From Taxawa tesnikishii (nom. ined.) (lineage: Eukaryota; Ascomycota; Dothideomycetes; Dothideales), in NCBI GenBank assembly GCA_030247885.1, contig JAPDRO010000003.1:1860001-1924000 (forward strand): a DNA stretch of 64,000 nt, read 5' to 3'. A program made the position numbers and the translations under genes. Shown one piece after another: positions 32,562 to 46,500 of this stretch (the stretch's first letter is position 1; the number at the start of each line of letters is the position of its first letter). The notes beneath the pieces were generated by a model. The model searched no databases. It was not told where the DNA came from and saw only the letters and a program-made list of their open reading frames with translations.

Positions 32562-35244
32562 CTAGATAATGTCTTTGATGCTCATTCTGGAACTTGGTCC
32601 AGCCGGTGCGGCGCCGGGAGGCGGTGCTCCAGAAGTGGCATGCAACGGAGAAGGAGTGAGTGGCAGTTGCGGGGCTGGAGTCTGCGCCTGAGAATGTGTA
32701 AAGTAAGGCACGGGCGGTGCTGACTGGTTCAGAGCGGGGTATTGCGTCTGCGGGCTCCCCTGCTCTCGATCCAGCTGGGTGAGGACTCTCTCGATACGAT
32801 CCCATCCGCCCCATTCGTGCTCTTCATCCTGTGTCAACAGCACCGGGTGGTGTTGCTGCGGAGAAGACGCGTGATTGGGAGGGCATCCATTTGCTCTGTC
32901 AGTGGACGCATGGCCGTTGTTCGTCGTGCCCAGTTTACTGCCCGTATCACTACCCAACCAGGCCCAGGCACGATCGCCTGCACCCTGCATGTCTGCACTG
33001 ACATATGCGAGCATCTCCTCGTCCTCTTCCAATCTTTGCCGTGACCCCATGCCCATTTGAATACGCTCTACTAGACGGTCCAGGAAGAAGGATAGGTTAC
33101 GTCCACAAGCGACGTTGACTTTTCGGGAGTCTCCAATGGCGCTTTGTGCAGCAACACAATTCAGAGCAGCGGCATACTCACCACGGAAGGCCAATACCAG
33201 AACACAGCGCCAGAGATGCAAGCAGAAGAACGCAGGCGCGAAGTTTCGAAGCTGAGATGACCAGGACTGGGCGTTCATGGGACCTTGGGCTGTTTGTGGA
33301 TGATGTGTTGGCGTGCTTTGCATGCAGCGGAGTATGTAGTGAGCTGTCTGCTTGCCGATCATGACACATCGGTCGAGAGCCTCGACTCTCTCGCTGTGAC
33401 GGCAGATGGGCGATAGATTGTGCCGATAGAGGAAGAATTGTATCGCTTGCAGCGGGAAGGCAGCCATGAGCATTTGGGTTTCGAAGTGCGCTGTGGAGTT
33501 GACTTGGAGGGCTGGTGGATAAGACATCAGGATGGATTTGAAGTGATCGTCGTAGGTGCTCAGAGTAGGAGGCGCAATAGTTCTTGCCCTCAAGGTCTTT
33601 TTCAACTGAGCAACTATCCGGACGACAGGGATGACTGCGATGAGTGCGTTAGGGACCGCCTGCCCTGTAGATGGCTTGATGATTCCACTAGGCCCAATAT
33701 GCTCGTCGTCCACGGGCGTTGGTTCACCAACATCGCAATCTCCGTCATCAATCATTGGTGGTTGACCCAACTCCAAAGCGCAGAACCTGAGTGGGTTAGC
33801 AAAGAGGATGAGTGAGAATCGCGCACAACTCACCTATCCCAGCTGTAGATGGACCACCAGATTCGCCTACGCATCTCCATGTCCATGTGTGGGTACGAGC
33901 CGCTGTCTGAATACAAGCCAGCATCTTGACATATCTTGATAGCGGACGCTAGCCAAACCCAGCCCGCTGACTTGAGGTTCATCTCCGTAAAGTACATGCT
34001 GAGCAGAAGGGACGTGCGTGCATGATCGATTGTCGTCTCATCCGTCATCGTGTTAATGTTGCGTATGGCCGTCTCGGCGTATGAGGATCCCTCTGCGCCT
34101 GGGGGCTTGCCAGCGCTTGGGGCATCCATCAAGGTACCACAGGCCAGAACGGCAAAGAAAAGTGGCTTCCATATGACCCTCAGGCCTTGAAAGGTTCCCC
34201 TTCTGTACAACTCCTCACACTCGCTCGTGAATGTTGGCCAGTGAAGACAAGGGGCGATACGATGAACCATCCCGTGATACTGGGCTAGCAAACGGTCCGT
34301 AACATGCTTAGGAGGGAGTGGGGTGGCTGAATCTGAGCAGAGTGGCTGCGGTCCAGGGTGTCTGTAGGCTTGTGGTGGTTTGAATATACCCCTGCTGTAG
34401 TTGCGGATATTCTTCCGCACGTTGTCGAATCGCTCCATAGGCTGAGCGACGTTTTGGCGATCACGAGTGGGAGGTGCCTCGGGCAAGTTGAGCTGCGGAG
34501 GAGGGACTGAGGCTTGATCTACGGCCATGGCTCCGTTGTCTTGAAGCATAGACCGGAGCTGGTTGATCTGCTGCTTCGCATTGAACAGCTGCTTTTCGAG
34601 GTCCTGCACTTGCCTGTCCGCCGTCAGCACCAGGACCTTGACAAGCGCCATTTGTGAGCGCCAACTCACTTCATCGAGGACATTCTGCGATTGGTTTCCT
34701 TCGTGAACTGACACTTCACGCTTCGGCTTGAACATTCTGAGCAGCTCGAGGTGTCTGTTGCATCGCACTGTCCCGTGTTAGCCTGGAGACACGTCCCAAA
34801 AATGCAATCGTGACTCACCTTGACTTTCCGCTCACGACAAGCATCACAACTGGGGTCTTTCCTACGCTGTCGATATGCCCGCTTTTGTGCAGAAAGCGCG
34901 GCCATGGAAGCGTGAGGCGGTGACATCTGTGATGCGGCAAGGGCTGCATCCTGCATGATTGTATCCTGGAGGCTTCCCGGAGGGCCAGACGCTAGGCCAG
35001 GAGGCATAGGGTACGAAGGATGGTACGCTGTCGGCGTTATTGCGCCTGATGCCGGTACCATGTTCGCAGCAGGAGCTGGTGGCGCTGACATGGCCTGAGG
35101 CTGGGTATTAGGAGGCATGGGATACGGCATTGGTCCAGAGTGCATCGCGCTCTGAGGCGACGCAGCCGAAGACGCGTTGGAGGAATCATAGTTGTGGTTG
35201 GGGAATTGGGCCTGATTTGGGGATACTTGGACACCGCTCGCCAT
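32562..35244 (-). CDS. Zn2Cys6 transcription factor with fungal-specific regulatory domain
   Basis: Nuclear transcription regulator of unknown targets. Four exons: 34819-35244, 34670-34767, 33834-34613, 32562-33786; 842 residues. A Pro/Met/Ser-rich N-terminus precedes the binuclear zinc cluster, spacing Cx2Cx6Cx7Cx2Cx6C (Cys133 to Cys161: CDACRERKVK, then CDATDTSSCSECSSRSVKC); the first intron lies inside the cluster, after VK. A short linker and coiled coil (VQDLEKQLFNAKQQINQLRS) follow, as in dimeric factors. The middle homology region (about 280-560) has YHGMVHRIAPCLHWPTF, RTSLLLSMYFTEMNLKSAGW, RRRIWWSIYSWDR and LELGQPPMIDDGDCDV. The C-terminus is Gln/Pro-rich and ends SSRMSIKDII. Introns are 51, 56 and 47 nt and all phases close. 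Confidence 0.9.
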
Positions 35245-38200
35245 TGTGAGGAATGGTATATCACAACAGGTAAGAGCGCTGGACCGTACCCTTCGGATTC
35301 AGGACAACCGTCTGCAGAGTGACAACAGAAAGATATTCGGGTCGGAGCTCGGCACAAAGCGTGGTAGTGTGTCGAGCGTTGTATTCAGGTAAAAAGAACG
35401 TGATGTGCGTGATCGGAGAGATGTTGGATGTGAAATGCAGTTCTCTTGTCCCACGACGTGAAACAGCCCTCGGCGCGTTCCGCCGCCAGGTGGATTCCGG
35501 GTCAGAGAGCAGATGCAGAGCTTGTTGGAAACGCTGTAGAGACAGAAGCGGACCCGTGAAACTCCAGTCGATGTGAGTGGTGTTGTGGTTATAGGTGGTA
35601 TGGCACAATGTCCTAGAACGGGGCGGGAGAGCACAGTACCGTACTGTCGGGACCAGCTGGGTGAGGACGGGCAGAGGAGAAAAGGATAGAAAGGGTCGCT
35701 CCGCAACGAGGGCGCAGATAACAGCTATCGGCTAGCAGGGACAGCCATCCGGACGGGCCACGCGAACAACTGTACTGTACTACTGTAGTGGAGTGGAGTG
35801 TGTGCAGTAGATGTACGTCAATCGCATTTACCACCGGCGAGTCGAGCGCACCTGCACAGACTCCCGCTTCGCACGGCCAATCGTAGAACCTGTTCACGCG
35901 TGACCAGGGGATTTGACGGCTGGACGAAGATGAGTGCAAGATTGGCAGTGGCTCAGAGGTAGGGTCAGTGGCAGCAGAATCGGCGCCGGAACGTCAAGAC
36001 AAGCGGCGGTGCTGCGCTGTTGTGTGTTGCACTCTTCAACATGCTCAGCAGCTTGTGCCCGTCCTGAAGAACTTATTTCGACATTATCCACCTGCGCATC
36101 TACTGTACATACAAGGTTGGTGCCATTGATGCCAGGGCTTCGGCAAGAGTCTACCAGGCCCACTACCGACGACCCTGCACGATGGCGTAAAGCCAAATTA
36201 CTATGCAACTACAGGCCCTTCTCCAGTGCCAGCTCCCTCCCGTCCCACACACCGGCCCAAGGAGCATTGCGGAGTAGAGCCGAGTTGGGCTAGTGTCGTC
36301 TTCACAGCGTCCACAGGGGCAGCCGCTTGATTCGCTTCCACTCACCGCGCTCCGAAGACATCACTCACGCTGTCACCTTCTAACGCCGCGCAATCGGCTA
36401 CCTGCTCCTCCCCGTCAATCCTCAACCTTCTTCTCAAGGGCTTCGCATCACCATCCCGGACCGCGGCGACCGACAATACAATCACGACAACAGTTGCCGC
36501 GGCTTCACCTCACGGGTGATCGTCCAGGATCCTTCACTTCGTTTCATCTAATTCGCTCTGCAGGAGGGCGATCACCCGGACTAGGTCGCGGGTCACGCGA
36601 TTCGGCCTCCTCCGTACTTCAACTCTTCCCAAGTCAACGCCTGCTTTAGTGCTACAACATACGGTTTCAGCCTTCGCTCGGCCGTTCGCAGACTGTCATT
36701 TGAAGAACTGCCGAATGCCGCCTACCCCATCACCGGCAGACTAGCAGCCCTTGCTAACCTCCTCGTGCGGAGCATCCATCACCGCCTTATCAGATGTACG
36801 CAGGCACATCTTGGTGTACCATCTCGGCTTCTTTTCCGTAAAACGGTAACGTGGCGGGTGCGCTAGCGTTCCACTTGGTAGTCTGCGCTAGAGATCGATC
36901 CGACTACCGAGTGTCCAGCTTAGCCTCTTGTTCGCACTTGTTCTCGATGCGAGCTACCTTCCTCACTGGGCTTGGTTGCTGACCAAGGCTCCGATGTGGG
37001 CCTCGGTAGAAAGCGACAAACATCAATTCGCTCGTTGAGGTGCTGCTTAGTGACTCTCAACTGCAGCCCGCAGCCGCCGTAGCACCATTTAAGTTGCCTT
37101 CGGCTCATACTTCGATAGCGTCAGGGTAGAGAAGCTGCAAAGACGCGGGTCGGATGGCGTGAATACATCAGTGGAACCGGATGTTCTTGTGCTTGACGCG
37201 TCCTCGTGGCAGACAGCACGCCAGTCACGTTCTCCCGACGACAGCCGGGTTGCACAACTGCTGATGGGCAACAGCGAATAGTCACAGCTTGACGGTCCGC
37301 TGTTTCTCCCGACCACTTAGTTACCAGGTACCTACCATGCTCGTAGAGTGCAGAGGACCCGCTGCCATGATGGAATGCACGCGACGTGTGTTCTGCGGCC
37401 AAGAATTGACACCTAATTCGGTCAGTGGTTTTCTGCTCACTAGACGGCGGCGAATCGCTGCGAAGATCCTCCAGAAATTATTTCCCACAGCGCTTTTCGG
37501 TTTGCAAGTTGAGTCAGGGCAGAGACACAAACCCAGGGTGGAACGAAAACGAACACGTTCTCCATCGCCAAGAATCGGGCACGAAAGCAAGGTATTACAT
37601 CGTCGTCAGTGCTACGCTACAAGGTTCGACCCTGGCAGGCAGGAGAATGTACTTTTTCCTGTTGGGCTGTGTATGAAACCTCCGTTGTGCTCCTCAGCCT
37701 CCTCCTTTTATTCTGCCTAATGAGGCGATGCAGATCTTGTTCGTAGTTGCTAATCATCCATGTCAGCAAATTAGAGCAGTCCATCCCCCTTGGTCTGTGC
37801 AGGGGACACCGATGGATGGGGGTTGAAGCACGCCTAGCAATCGGTCCTACCCGTGAAAGGAATAAAGCCCATTTGTCCGGAACTCCACCACCGCAGCGTC
37901 ATTTCAGATCTGGCAAGCCGTCCAGGTTTCTTGTCTCGGTAGGTGATGTCGGGCGTGGGGTGGTCCCACCCACGTAAGCGAGCCGTGTTATGTACACGGC
38001 ACGGCGAGGAGAGAGGGAATAGGGACTTCGCTCCGGACTCGGCCCAGGTACCAAAACCGACAACGCACGGTATGACACCGGATTCACTTCAAATGCCGTC
38101 ACACGGCGCGCTTGCTGCCGAGGACGAAGCCCGGAGTTGGTACTCGTGATCAGTCTGCATATGTGTTGTCACCTGGTCGTGCGACCTCCACACGCTGTCT

Positions 38201-38621
38201 GCTCCCAAAACGTTCCTTGTAACTACTCATTTCTCCATTGTCGTCATGGAATTGAGCAGCGTTCGAGTTCGCGGTATAACCGCTTCACATCACCCAAATG
38301 GTGATTGGTCATGGTGATAGCTTGTCGGAGCCCGCCGCCTGACAAACGAGATTTCATCCGTGCCTGAAACGAAGCTTGCAGAGCTTTTCACCGTTATGTG
38401 TCGATTTTGCGGTCTGGGTAGGGATTAGAGAAGAACCCAAACGTCAACAAAAAGGGCAAAAACTCTGCTTTCTTTACGTTTCCTCCTCTCAACCGCCATC
38501 ACCTTCGTTTTCTATCCGCTACGTGCGTATTGCCGTATCCCTATCCGAGCCGCCGAAAGCCTAGCTAGTCCATTCACCTTTGGTAACTTGCACAATCCAA
38601 TCTGCTTCTTCCGCTATAGCC
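35245..38621. other. Intergenic, 3.4 kb between divergent transcription factor and adenine deaminase genes
   Basis: No supported gene. Short open frames on both strands lack ordered composition and have no splice partners. The part next to 35244 may be a long 5' leader of the transcription factor gene, which is common for such regulators, but this cannot be seen. A B-box-like GGTTCGACCCT at about 37623 has no matching tRNA fold. Confidence 0.55.
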
Positions 38622-39668
38622 ATGTGCAAATCGCATCTGCATAACTTCCTGCAGAGACTCCCAAAATGCGAGCATCATATGCATCTCGAGGGAGCTTTGA
38701 CCCCGGCTGTCCTGTTTACCCTCGCTGAGCGGAACAACATCGAGCTGCCCAAGGATGACTCTGCGTTCAGCTCACCGGAAGCCTTGCTGTCCCGCTACGA
38801 CAGATTTACATCGCTGGACGACTTCCTGCATTACTATTACATCGGCATGTCGGTGTTGATCGAGGAATCTGATTTCGAGGACTTGGCAATGGACTACTTT
38901 AGGCATGCGTCTGCGGATGGTGTTGCTCACGCTGAGGTCTTCTTCGACCCACAGGCGCACATCTCCAGGGGCGTTTCCTACAAAACCGTTCTCTCGGGAT
39001 TCAGCGCCGCTCGGCGGCGTGCATACAGCGAGTTCGGCATCTCAAGTGAACTGATCTGCTGTTTCCTTCGTCACCTCCCTGTGCCCGAGTGCGTTGCTAC
39101 TTTCTCGGATCCACTCGTTCAGGAGAGCTTTAAGAATGGTGCCGTCGTCGGCATCGGACTCGACTCGAGCGAGAAACCGTTCCCGCCAGAGCTCTTCGAG
39201 GAGATCTACACCAAGGCCGGACAGCTCGGGTTGTGTAGGACTGCCCATGCAGGCGAAGAAGGCCCTGCAGGTTACATAGCCGATGCTCTCGACGTCCTGC
39301 GCGTCGAGCGCATCGATCATGGCATCCGGCTCGCGGAGGATGAACAGCTCCTACAGCGGGTCGTCAAGGAAGGCACCATGCTCTCCGTCTGTCCACTCAG
39401 CAACGTACTGTTGCGGTGCGCGACTGAGGTGAAGGAGGTGCCGATTCGGAAGTTCCTTGATGCGGGCGTCAGGTTCAGCATCAACAGTGACGATCCGGCC
39501 TACTTTGGCGGCTACATTCTGGATAACTACTGCGCCGTGCAGGAAGCCTTCGACCTTTCCGTTCAGGATTGGGAGACTATTTGCAGAAACGGTATCGAGG
39601 GTAGCTGGTGCAGCCAGGAGAGGAAGGATACGATGTTGGAGACACTCACGGAGGTGATCGGTTCCTGA
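38622..39668 (+). CDS. AAH1: Adenine deaminase
   Basis: Hydrolyses adenine to hypoxanthine and ammonia in purine salvage. Single exon of 348 residues; the frame is open upstream without ATG, and ATG 38622 starts MCKSHLHNFLQRLPKCEHHM. Metal ligands and catalytic residues of the adenosine/adenine deaminase superfamily are present: HHMHLEGAL (His19, His21), the HAGEEGP block with catalytic Glu, RIDHGIRLAED, and SINSDDPAYFGGYILDNY with the Asp pair. The DDPAYFGGY form is typical of fungal adenine deaminase rather than adenosine deaminase. Frame intact. Length matches the family (about 340-360). Confidence 0.93.
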   Translation: MCKSHLHNFLQRLPKCEHHMHLEGALTPAVLFTLAERNNIELPKDDSAFSSPEALLSRYDRFTSLDDFLHYYYIGMSVLIEESDFEDLAMDYFRHASADGVAHAEVFFDPQAHISRGVSYKTVLSGFSAARRRAYSEFGISSELICCFLRHLPVPECVATFSDPLVQESFKNGAVVGIGLDSSEKPFPPELFEEIYTKAGQLGLCRTAHAGEEGPAGYIADALDVLRVERIDHGIRLAEDEQLLQRVVKEGTMLSVCPLSNVLLRCATEVKEVPIRKFLDAGVRFSINSDDPAYFGGYILDNYCAVQEAFDLSVQDWETICRNGIEGSWCSQERKDTMLETLTEVIGS

Positions 39669-41709
39669 AGCGGAAAAGGATCATCGCAATCTCAGTCCTG
39701 CCACGTTGGACCTGTTGCAAGGAGTGAAGTTGGTACCGCAGCACAGCTGAAGATGCTCAGTTTGGCATCGTTTGGGGACTGGAAAAACTAACCGCCCCCC
39801 CCGTTTGAGCAATCGCTCGCGGCTCCATTAACATTTACCTCGGGAGTGGCTGAGGAAGTTAAATCAGCGTTGCGGCTCAAAGCTGAACAGCTGCTGAAAA
39901 GCCATGTGCAGATCGCGGATGAGTTCCACAGTGCAAAACAAATCAAAGTCCTGAAAACAGCCCACCGTTCTCAAGACAACCGGCTGAATTTGGAAGACGC
40001 TCGTGTATATAAATCGAATGCGACGCAAGTCCTACGATGTATATTGGTAAATCCTGTCAACAAAGCTTAAGTGCAAAACCTCCACTGACTGTATGTCATG
40101 CAGCTGTATGAGTGCTGGTGGTATCAAAGCTAAACATGTCATCACACATTGCGACCTCAGATCAGTGTTTCCTTTGGTGTCTGTCCGCTGGCCGGACAGA
40201 GCCGGTGGTTCTAGCGCGTGGCCGAGGTGCGATACCTGTTGCTTGCTCTGCGATACCTGCGAACTTGTCACTTCAAGAGGTATGACGGTGATCAGTTCCT
40301 CCGTCAGACCAATGCGCGTGTATGACTGAACTCGGGTAGATTCTGCTACGTGCTGAAAGTGATTGGGTTGAGTGAGGTAAATCCTTCTTGAGCTTATCTT
40401 GATTTCTCCCTCCAGCATCCTTCTTTCTTAACCCTCTCCATCATTTCCACTTTGCAACCGGTGCGCTGAAGCCTGGCGCATACCACCACTCAGACGACCA
40501 GGTCATGATTTCCTCCAATCATCAGATCTCTTTGTTTGAGTGTAGGATCCGGGCTTTTGAAGTTTGCCGACTTTTACCACAAACACCATTTCTAACGACT
40601 TCCTACTAATATCCGCTTTGGTTGGTCCCCGGATAAATGGCTCTCATAATCACAGATACATGAAACGCTGGTACTACCCGTGCGTGTTCTTGCTAAAACA
40701 GAACTCTTGTCCTGATTTTGTATATGCTCCTGCCAACCTTGCCTCATCTTCCACTAGGTATCCATTACTAGCATAACAAGGAAGCAAAAGATTATGACTG
40801 TCTCTCGGGAATGAACACCGGTCTAATTGATGGGTTAGATACCCTTTAACAATAAAAGATCGCTGAATCTTACTCACCTCCCGCGCTTGCTAACAGACTG
40901 AGCCGTTAATAAGTGGAAACCATAACTACAAGACCGACAAAGATACCGACATTGAACGTCGATTAGTTGATGGCGGTTGCTGTACGCTTGTGGCAGCTCC
41001 GGTGATTGGTGCGACCTCGTGGGCTAAGTCAGACCAGAGAAGGGCATGATCGGATGTGTCACAGTCTTGACAAGTCGTGGAAGTACTGTACGAAGTGCCC
41101 TTTCGGGCATTTGCTTGCCTCAGCATCAGCTACACGCGTATGCTACAGGAAACTTGTGCAGTGCTCCCTATCCCAAAACTGCACGCGCTAGAACGCTTGA
41201 CTCCAACCGAAATATTCTCAACACAAGACGCCCACGCTATGCTCGGTACATGCGTCCACTCTTATGAAATCCAAAATGTTGTCCCAATCCTCAAGAGCCT
41301 GGCTGTTTACATGTGTTGCAGAACGTGATGGGGCGAACTTCGTAAAGGAGAGTCGTGAGCCATGTGCTCAATACATGTAGCGTGATGCCCCCGCCGGGAG
41401 AAGAACGTATGCGATCAACACGCATGATAAAGGAGATTCGTTGTTCCGGAAACTGCGTTCGTTAAAGTCGTCTTCGTGATCGGAAATGATCTTTGCTGTC
41501 GTCGCTGCTGACAAAAGGGATCGCATGAAGGGTATCAATGAGGAAATGATAGAAGCCGATGTCGAAGTACAGATATCTCTTTCGAACCACTGGTGGCAGT
41601 CGTGAATGCGCAGGCCGATTGCCTATTCCTGACGTGCTTTTCCCTTCCAGGCTTCCGCAAGCTCAGGGTCGAGGCTCCTGGAAACGCGCAACTTAGTCTT
41701 TGATTCCGT
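39669..41709. other. Intergenic, 2 kb
   Basis: No gene seen. At 40873-40895 ACTCACCTCCCGCGCTTGCT then AACAG resembles one end of the short dispersed repeat, but the other end was not found, so it is not listed as a copy. Confidence 0.55.
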
Positions 41710-43571
41710 TTACGTCCAGATTGCTGGGATATAAGCCGTTGGTACGAACCCGCCTCGGAAGTTGCCATACGACTGGTCAAGCCCATAACCAAACATTTGC
41801 TCTTCCTGAAAACCCTGAGGGGAAACCCTGGAGAAGGCATGGCACCCCATTCGTTCGAGAAGAGTCCTTGTCCCTCGTAATGTCCGCGTGGTCCAGGTAC
41901 TTCCAGGTAAGGCGAACCTGTAGAGGCTGGAACGGCGTTTAGGTGCATCGGCGTCGATGGTGTGAAAGCTGGGCTCAGGCTGCCAGGATTGCCATATGCC
42001 ACGGCGTCCATATCGAAATCGACGGGCTTCACATACGTGCTCTGCTGGAAACCTGCAGCACCCTGAGGAAGAGTCTGTCGCTGTAGCCAGGCCGTCCTCG
42101 TACGGTAGCTTGCGGCAGCTTGGCGGGCGTATTCCATGAGCGCCGTAATCTCTATGACGTTTTGACTGAACCCTTGCTCGTTTTGCATCGTATGGGTGAC
42201 CTGCAATATATTTTCCAACGGCCTTATCGCCAAAGCTGCAGAAAAGTGGATACCGATATCCGGAAACAAAGGTTCGAGCTCCAGAGCAGTAGCGTAGAGG
42301 TATGCCAATACAATCATGGCGGGGCCTTGTCTTGTTTGATCTTGCAGAAGCACTGTGGGAACCCAGAAGAGCCACTTCCGAAGAACGTATAGATGACTGA
42401 ATTGCTCCTCAGGTGTCTGTGCTGGGGCTGAGGCCTGCAATCGTTGGACATAGTTGAGCAGATGTTCGATCCAGGAGAGTTCGAGTTCTCGGCCAGTCAG
42501 GTATGGCTTGAGGTGCTGCAAGGCATTGATCACATTATGAAGAACGAGCTGCCGGTCGTGGAGGCCTTGAGACGAACGACGAGCGTCTCGCGCAGAAGCC
42601 ATCTCGTCGAAATCGATATACTCGGCGAAAAGGGACTCATGGCGCCAATTGGACATTGCTGTACGGACCTGGGCAGGTTAGTACACCCATTGACTGGGAG
42701 TTTAGGAGGAACACTCACGGATCGGATGCCGGCCCTCAACGACGACCAGCTGCGCCTATGACAAGTCGTTAGGGATTTCTCGCAGACTGGTGTGATAGTA
42801 CTTACCAGTCGGTTGCCTGTGTGACAAGCAGTATTGAGGCTGCAAGCACCGCATCTGCGTTGGATTTGGAGAAGTTGCCGATGGCCTCGTGGAGTCCGCG
42901 CAGCGCAATGCCGCCGTGCTGTATGGAAAGTTTGCGCGCATCAGAAGACTGAGTTGACCAGGCAAGATGGCTTGCGGAGAAGGACAAGAGTGCGTGCATG
43001 ACGTATGGATACGAAGATGCTATACTTAGAAACCTTTGTCGCGTCAGTAGCAATTCCAAGCGAATACGAGACGCGTTGGGACGCCGGTACCGAGTACGTA
43101 CTTTGGAATGTTCCAAGTCCACAACGTCAGATCAGCTGTTCCATTCACCAACAGGGAATTGGTGAGCGAGGAGAGGTGGTGAATCAAGTGAAGCTCCGTC
43201 TTGGAGTAGCCTTCAGTGGATGGGGATGGAAAAACCTGGAGCGCAGGAAAAGGATAATTGCCAGTCTGTTGCCAAACTTCGATGCTGTGCTCCGTCCCAG
43301 GGGTCATTGGCAGTGAAGCCTGCTCATTCTGGCACTCGGGATCCGACTGGACGTTATCCATATAATCGCATCGGACCTGGTGCTTGGTGCAGTTCCTGCA
43401 TTGCGGGAATGTCTCGTCGCAACGAATGTGCCTGCGTTTGCAGGTCTTGCAACCTTTTCTGTTGCTGGCGTTAGGGACTGATGTCGTGAACAGGAGGTAA
43501 TCTTGGCCGGAACCTGCATACCTGCTCTTGGTGTGGCTTCGACGGGAAGGTCCTGCGCCTTGTCCAGCCAT
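41710..43571 (-). CDS. Zn2Cys6 transcription factor
   Basis: Nuclear regulator, targets unknown; the layout resembles fungal factors of the sterol-uptake type, which is only a resemblance. Exons: 43522-43571, 43102-43458, 42806-43033, 42719-42755, 41710-42668. The first intron joins ...RRSHTKS to RKGCKTCKRRHIRCDE and completes the cluster, spacing Cx2Cx6Cx6Cx2Cx6C (Cys20 to Cys47). Then come TELHLIHHLSSLTNSLL, FLSIASSYPYVMHALLSFSA, ADAVLAASILLVTQATDWRS and an all-helical C-terminal part. Near the end, a GGGG run at 41819-41822 (CCCC in the coding sense) seems one base short: SNEWGAMPSPGFP must pass to PQGFQEEQMFGYGLDQSYGN to reach the natural stop at 41710. With that base the exons total exactly 544 codons. 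Read literally, an unrelated tail runs to 41535. Confidence 0.86.
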
Positions 43572-46500
43572 GGCGAACGAAAGCAGTGGTAGTTTGAAAA
43601 GAGAAGGAATGGAAACAACAAAGAATATCGATCAAAAGAGAGAGGCCCTCTTGGGTGGAACCTAATGCAGTGCTTGAAGATCGCTCGGTTCAGTGAGTGC
43701 GGAATAACTCTTAGTGATCGGCAGGAGCTTCTATGTCAGCCAAATAGGGTAACAGCAATCTAAGCGAGCGTGAGTAGCGAGCGTGAGTCGGTGGGACTGA
43801 GCGAGTGTAGACAAGGGCCTGTGGTGATGTTCTTTCTGGCCGAGAGGCTAGGGCAGATTTAAGGAAGGGAAGGGCCAAAGAAGCATAAAGCATGAGGGGA
43901 GCTCCAAATAGAACACTGGAAACCCTATGACATGGAGCCCAGGCGGTAGTCACCTTTGCGGTGGTCCAGGCTAACGGCTCCCGGATCCCGCGAAGGGCTT
44001 CCCAGAACGGATGTCAGATCAGCGTCCCGATGACATGCATCGTGGTTGCGGGACGAGTCGACTGACTGCGTTCCATTGCGTCTCGTTCCGCCTCAGCTTG
44101 CACTGCGCTTCACTCCGCTCTGTGCAAGGCGACCGCCTATAGACTGTGTACATTATTATAGGTCTCCGTCACAGCACATCACCCTACCCTGATTACTCCG
44201 GACGACGCGCTTTCACGGCGAGCTGAGCCTCCCAGCGTCGTTCCCATCACCAGCGGCTGGTGACTGTTACCGTGCCGTGAGACCGTCACGGTGGAACAAA
44301 GTGTTGTCCGGTAGTAACTGCAGGCGGGGTGGTGCGTTTCTAATTCGGGAAACAATCGAATAGCCTTAGCCGATAAAAGCTTGGCGATAACTTTCGTGCG
44401 TGCTTTGCAGACTGCTGCAGTTTCTCCAATCCTGTTTCCAGAACCGTCGATTGTCCTATCCTTCGGCCGACACAAACATCCCTTCCTCGTTAAGCTTTGC
44501 GCGCCAGCGTCTCTGCTTCGGTCGCTTCGGTAGGTCTAAGGGTCACGCGCAGACTTCGACGCTACAGGCTGCATCCAGATGGAGCTAACAGTCTACCGGC
44601 CGTCTGTGTCAGCAACCCAACCCCCAGTGGCGCCGCAGACCCTCCTGGGGAAAGGTCTCGAGAATCCTCGAAGGCACACCACTGACCGATGCGTCGGTTT
44701 GCGCTCATCCGCTGCGTAGAGCTGCCTTTGGCTGGCTGAGCCGGAGCGTTCATTGTGCGTTGTTCAAGGTCGCCGAGAGTAGCCACAGGTATCTTCTGAG
44801 CCTGCTCAAGCGCCAACAATCCAGATCCACATCAAATTGAAGATGCACCTCTGCATGATGGATGCGAGCTGAGCCACCGGCCACCGGCGACCGGCCAGGG
44901 GATCGCCTGAGCGAATCGTTCTACCGAATTTATTTTTGGCATTGCAGCACGTTGTCGAGGGAGGGGTTATGGCGGCAGCCGGTAGAGCCGCAACCAAGTC
45001 CACTGTTCCTGTTTGTCATGGTTCGACGAGCGAGCTTTGCTGGCATCTCTTTTGGGTATCAGTAGCGACACGGCCCGAGTGAAACAGACGTACTTTTGCT
45101 CGGTGGATCTTCGTGCGATGGAACCTCCATCACATTTGTTGCTGGCTAGCATGATCGATCGTCAAAGTGGAGTTACATCGTGCTCAAGCCCGGTGACGAC
45201 ATTGCCACATGTTTCTGCACGCTGGAGTAACCACACACCACGCCGTGGCATATCATATCATCAATGAAGCTGCCGAACCATCGCATTAAGCTCCCAAGCA
45301 CGCTACACCCCAGCGACGATCAGGAACTCCCGTCATGATACTGATGCAAGCATAAGTTTCGCTTGGCGATTGGGCAGTGTACGCGAGATGTCAATCGGAG
45401 TATGTTGTGAGGTCGTGGTACTGACAAGCGCGCATCAAGTGAGGGGAACTGTTATGCGACACTCTATTCACAGATGGTCTAGTAAATCCGTATTAAGACA
45501 AGCCCGCCGTATGCACATACGGAGTTCACGACCTGGACCATCTGAGCGGTACTATTGGCACTTTGACACATACTGGTCGAGCGCAAACCCTCATGTGTCT
45601 ACCAATATGATCGCAGCAGAAGCCTTGGCCCATAAATAGCACACAAAGGAACAGAGATCCGTTTCGGCAAGCCGTAGTTTTGCCGATGTTGCCGAACAGC
45701 GCCGCAATACTACAGAACGGTAGCCACTCTCGAAGACGTTTATCAGTACCTATCTCGCTCGAATACGAGGCCAGTTGGATGCCGGGGACAAGACACAGAT
45801 AGCACGTCGCCTATAGCTGCAGGTCCAAGTATAAATTCATGGAACAAGGCGAAGAGAAACGGGATCGTGTAGTACCTTGAGCGACCATTCATATCCCAAA
45901 GACCAAGTCAGAGCTTTCCTACTTGATACCTGATGTGTAGGTCTGTGTGCCGGATGAGTGAGCAACCGCGCCAACCGGAAGCGGCAATTACTACCGTAGC
46001 CCTCGTTAGTCGTGACATTCGTCTTTTCCGATCTTCCTTTTCCCGCCAAAGTCGACAACGGTTACACGCCCTAAGCGATTCGGGATCCTCCGATATAACC
46101 GCCCGAGAAAAGACCGGACGGAATTTTTGCACTCCGACGCTGCCAGCACCACCAAAGTCTTTTTACTCCTTTGATAATCATGCTCATGTCTGAGTTTGTT
46201 CCCCCTTACCAAATCTCGGTGGAACTGGCGCGAGATGAGGGGGTCGACATGGACCATGAACCCGCTCGGCCATTCCGAATCAATAGGATGCTATCCACAG
46301 CATACCAACTGGTCTAACCAACGTGATATTATAATTAGGATATCCCCGGACCGGATCACAACAGCAGTCGCTTACATCTCTGGGAGATGCTATTCAGAAC
46401 CCGTCCTTTGCCTCGCTCAGCCTTTAGTATCCCCATCTCTTGGTTTCGAGCTGGATGCACTGGTATGTATAGGACAAGAACGATGAATCTCTCGAAGGTT

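Noticed and set aside
37610-37650. B-box-like GGTTCGACCCT suggesting a tRNA gene
   Set aside because: The bases around the loop do not form a T stem, and no A box or acceptor stem pairs at the right distance.
40873-40895. Seventh copy of the short dispersed repeat
   Set aside because: Only one end block is similar and its partner end was not found within 250 bases.
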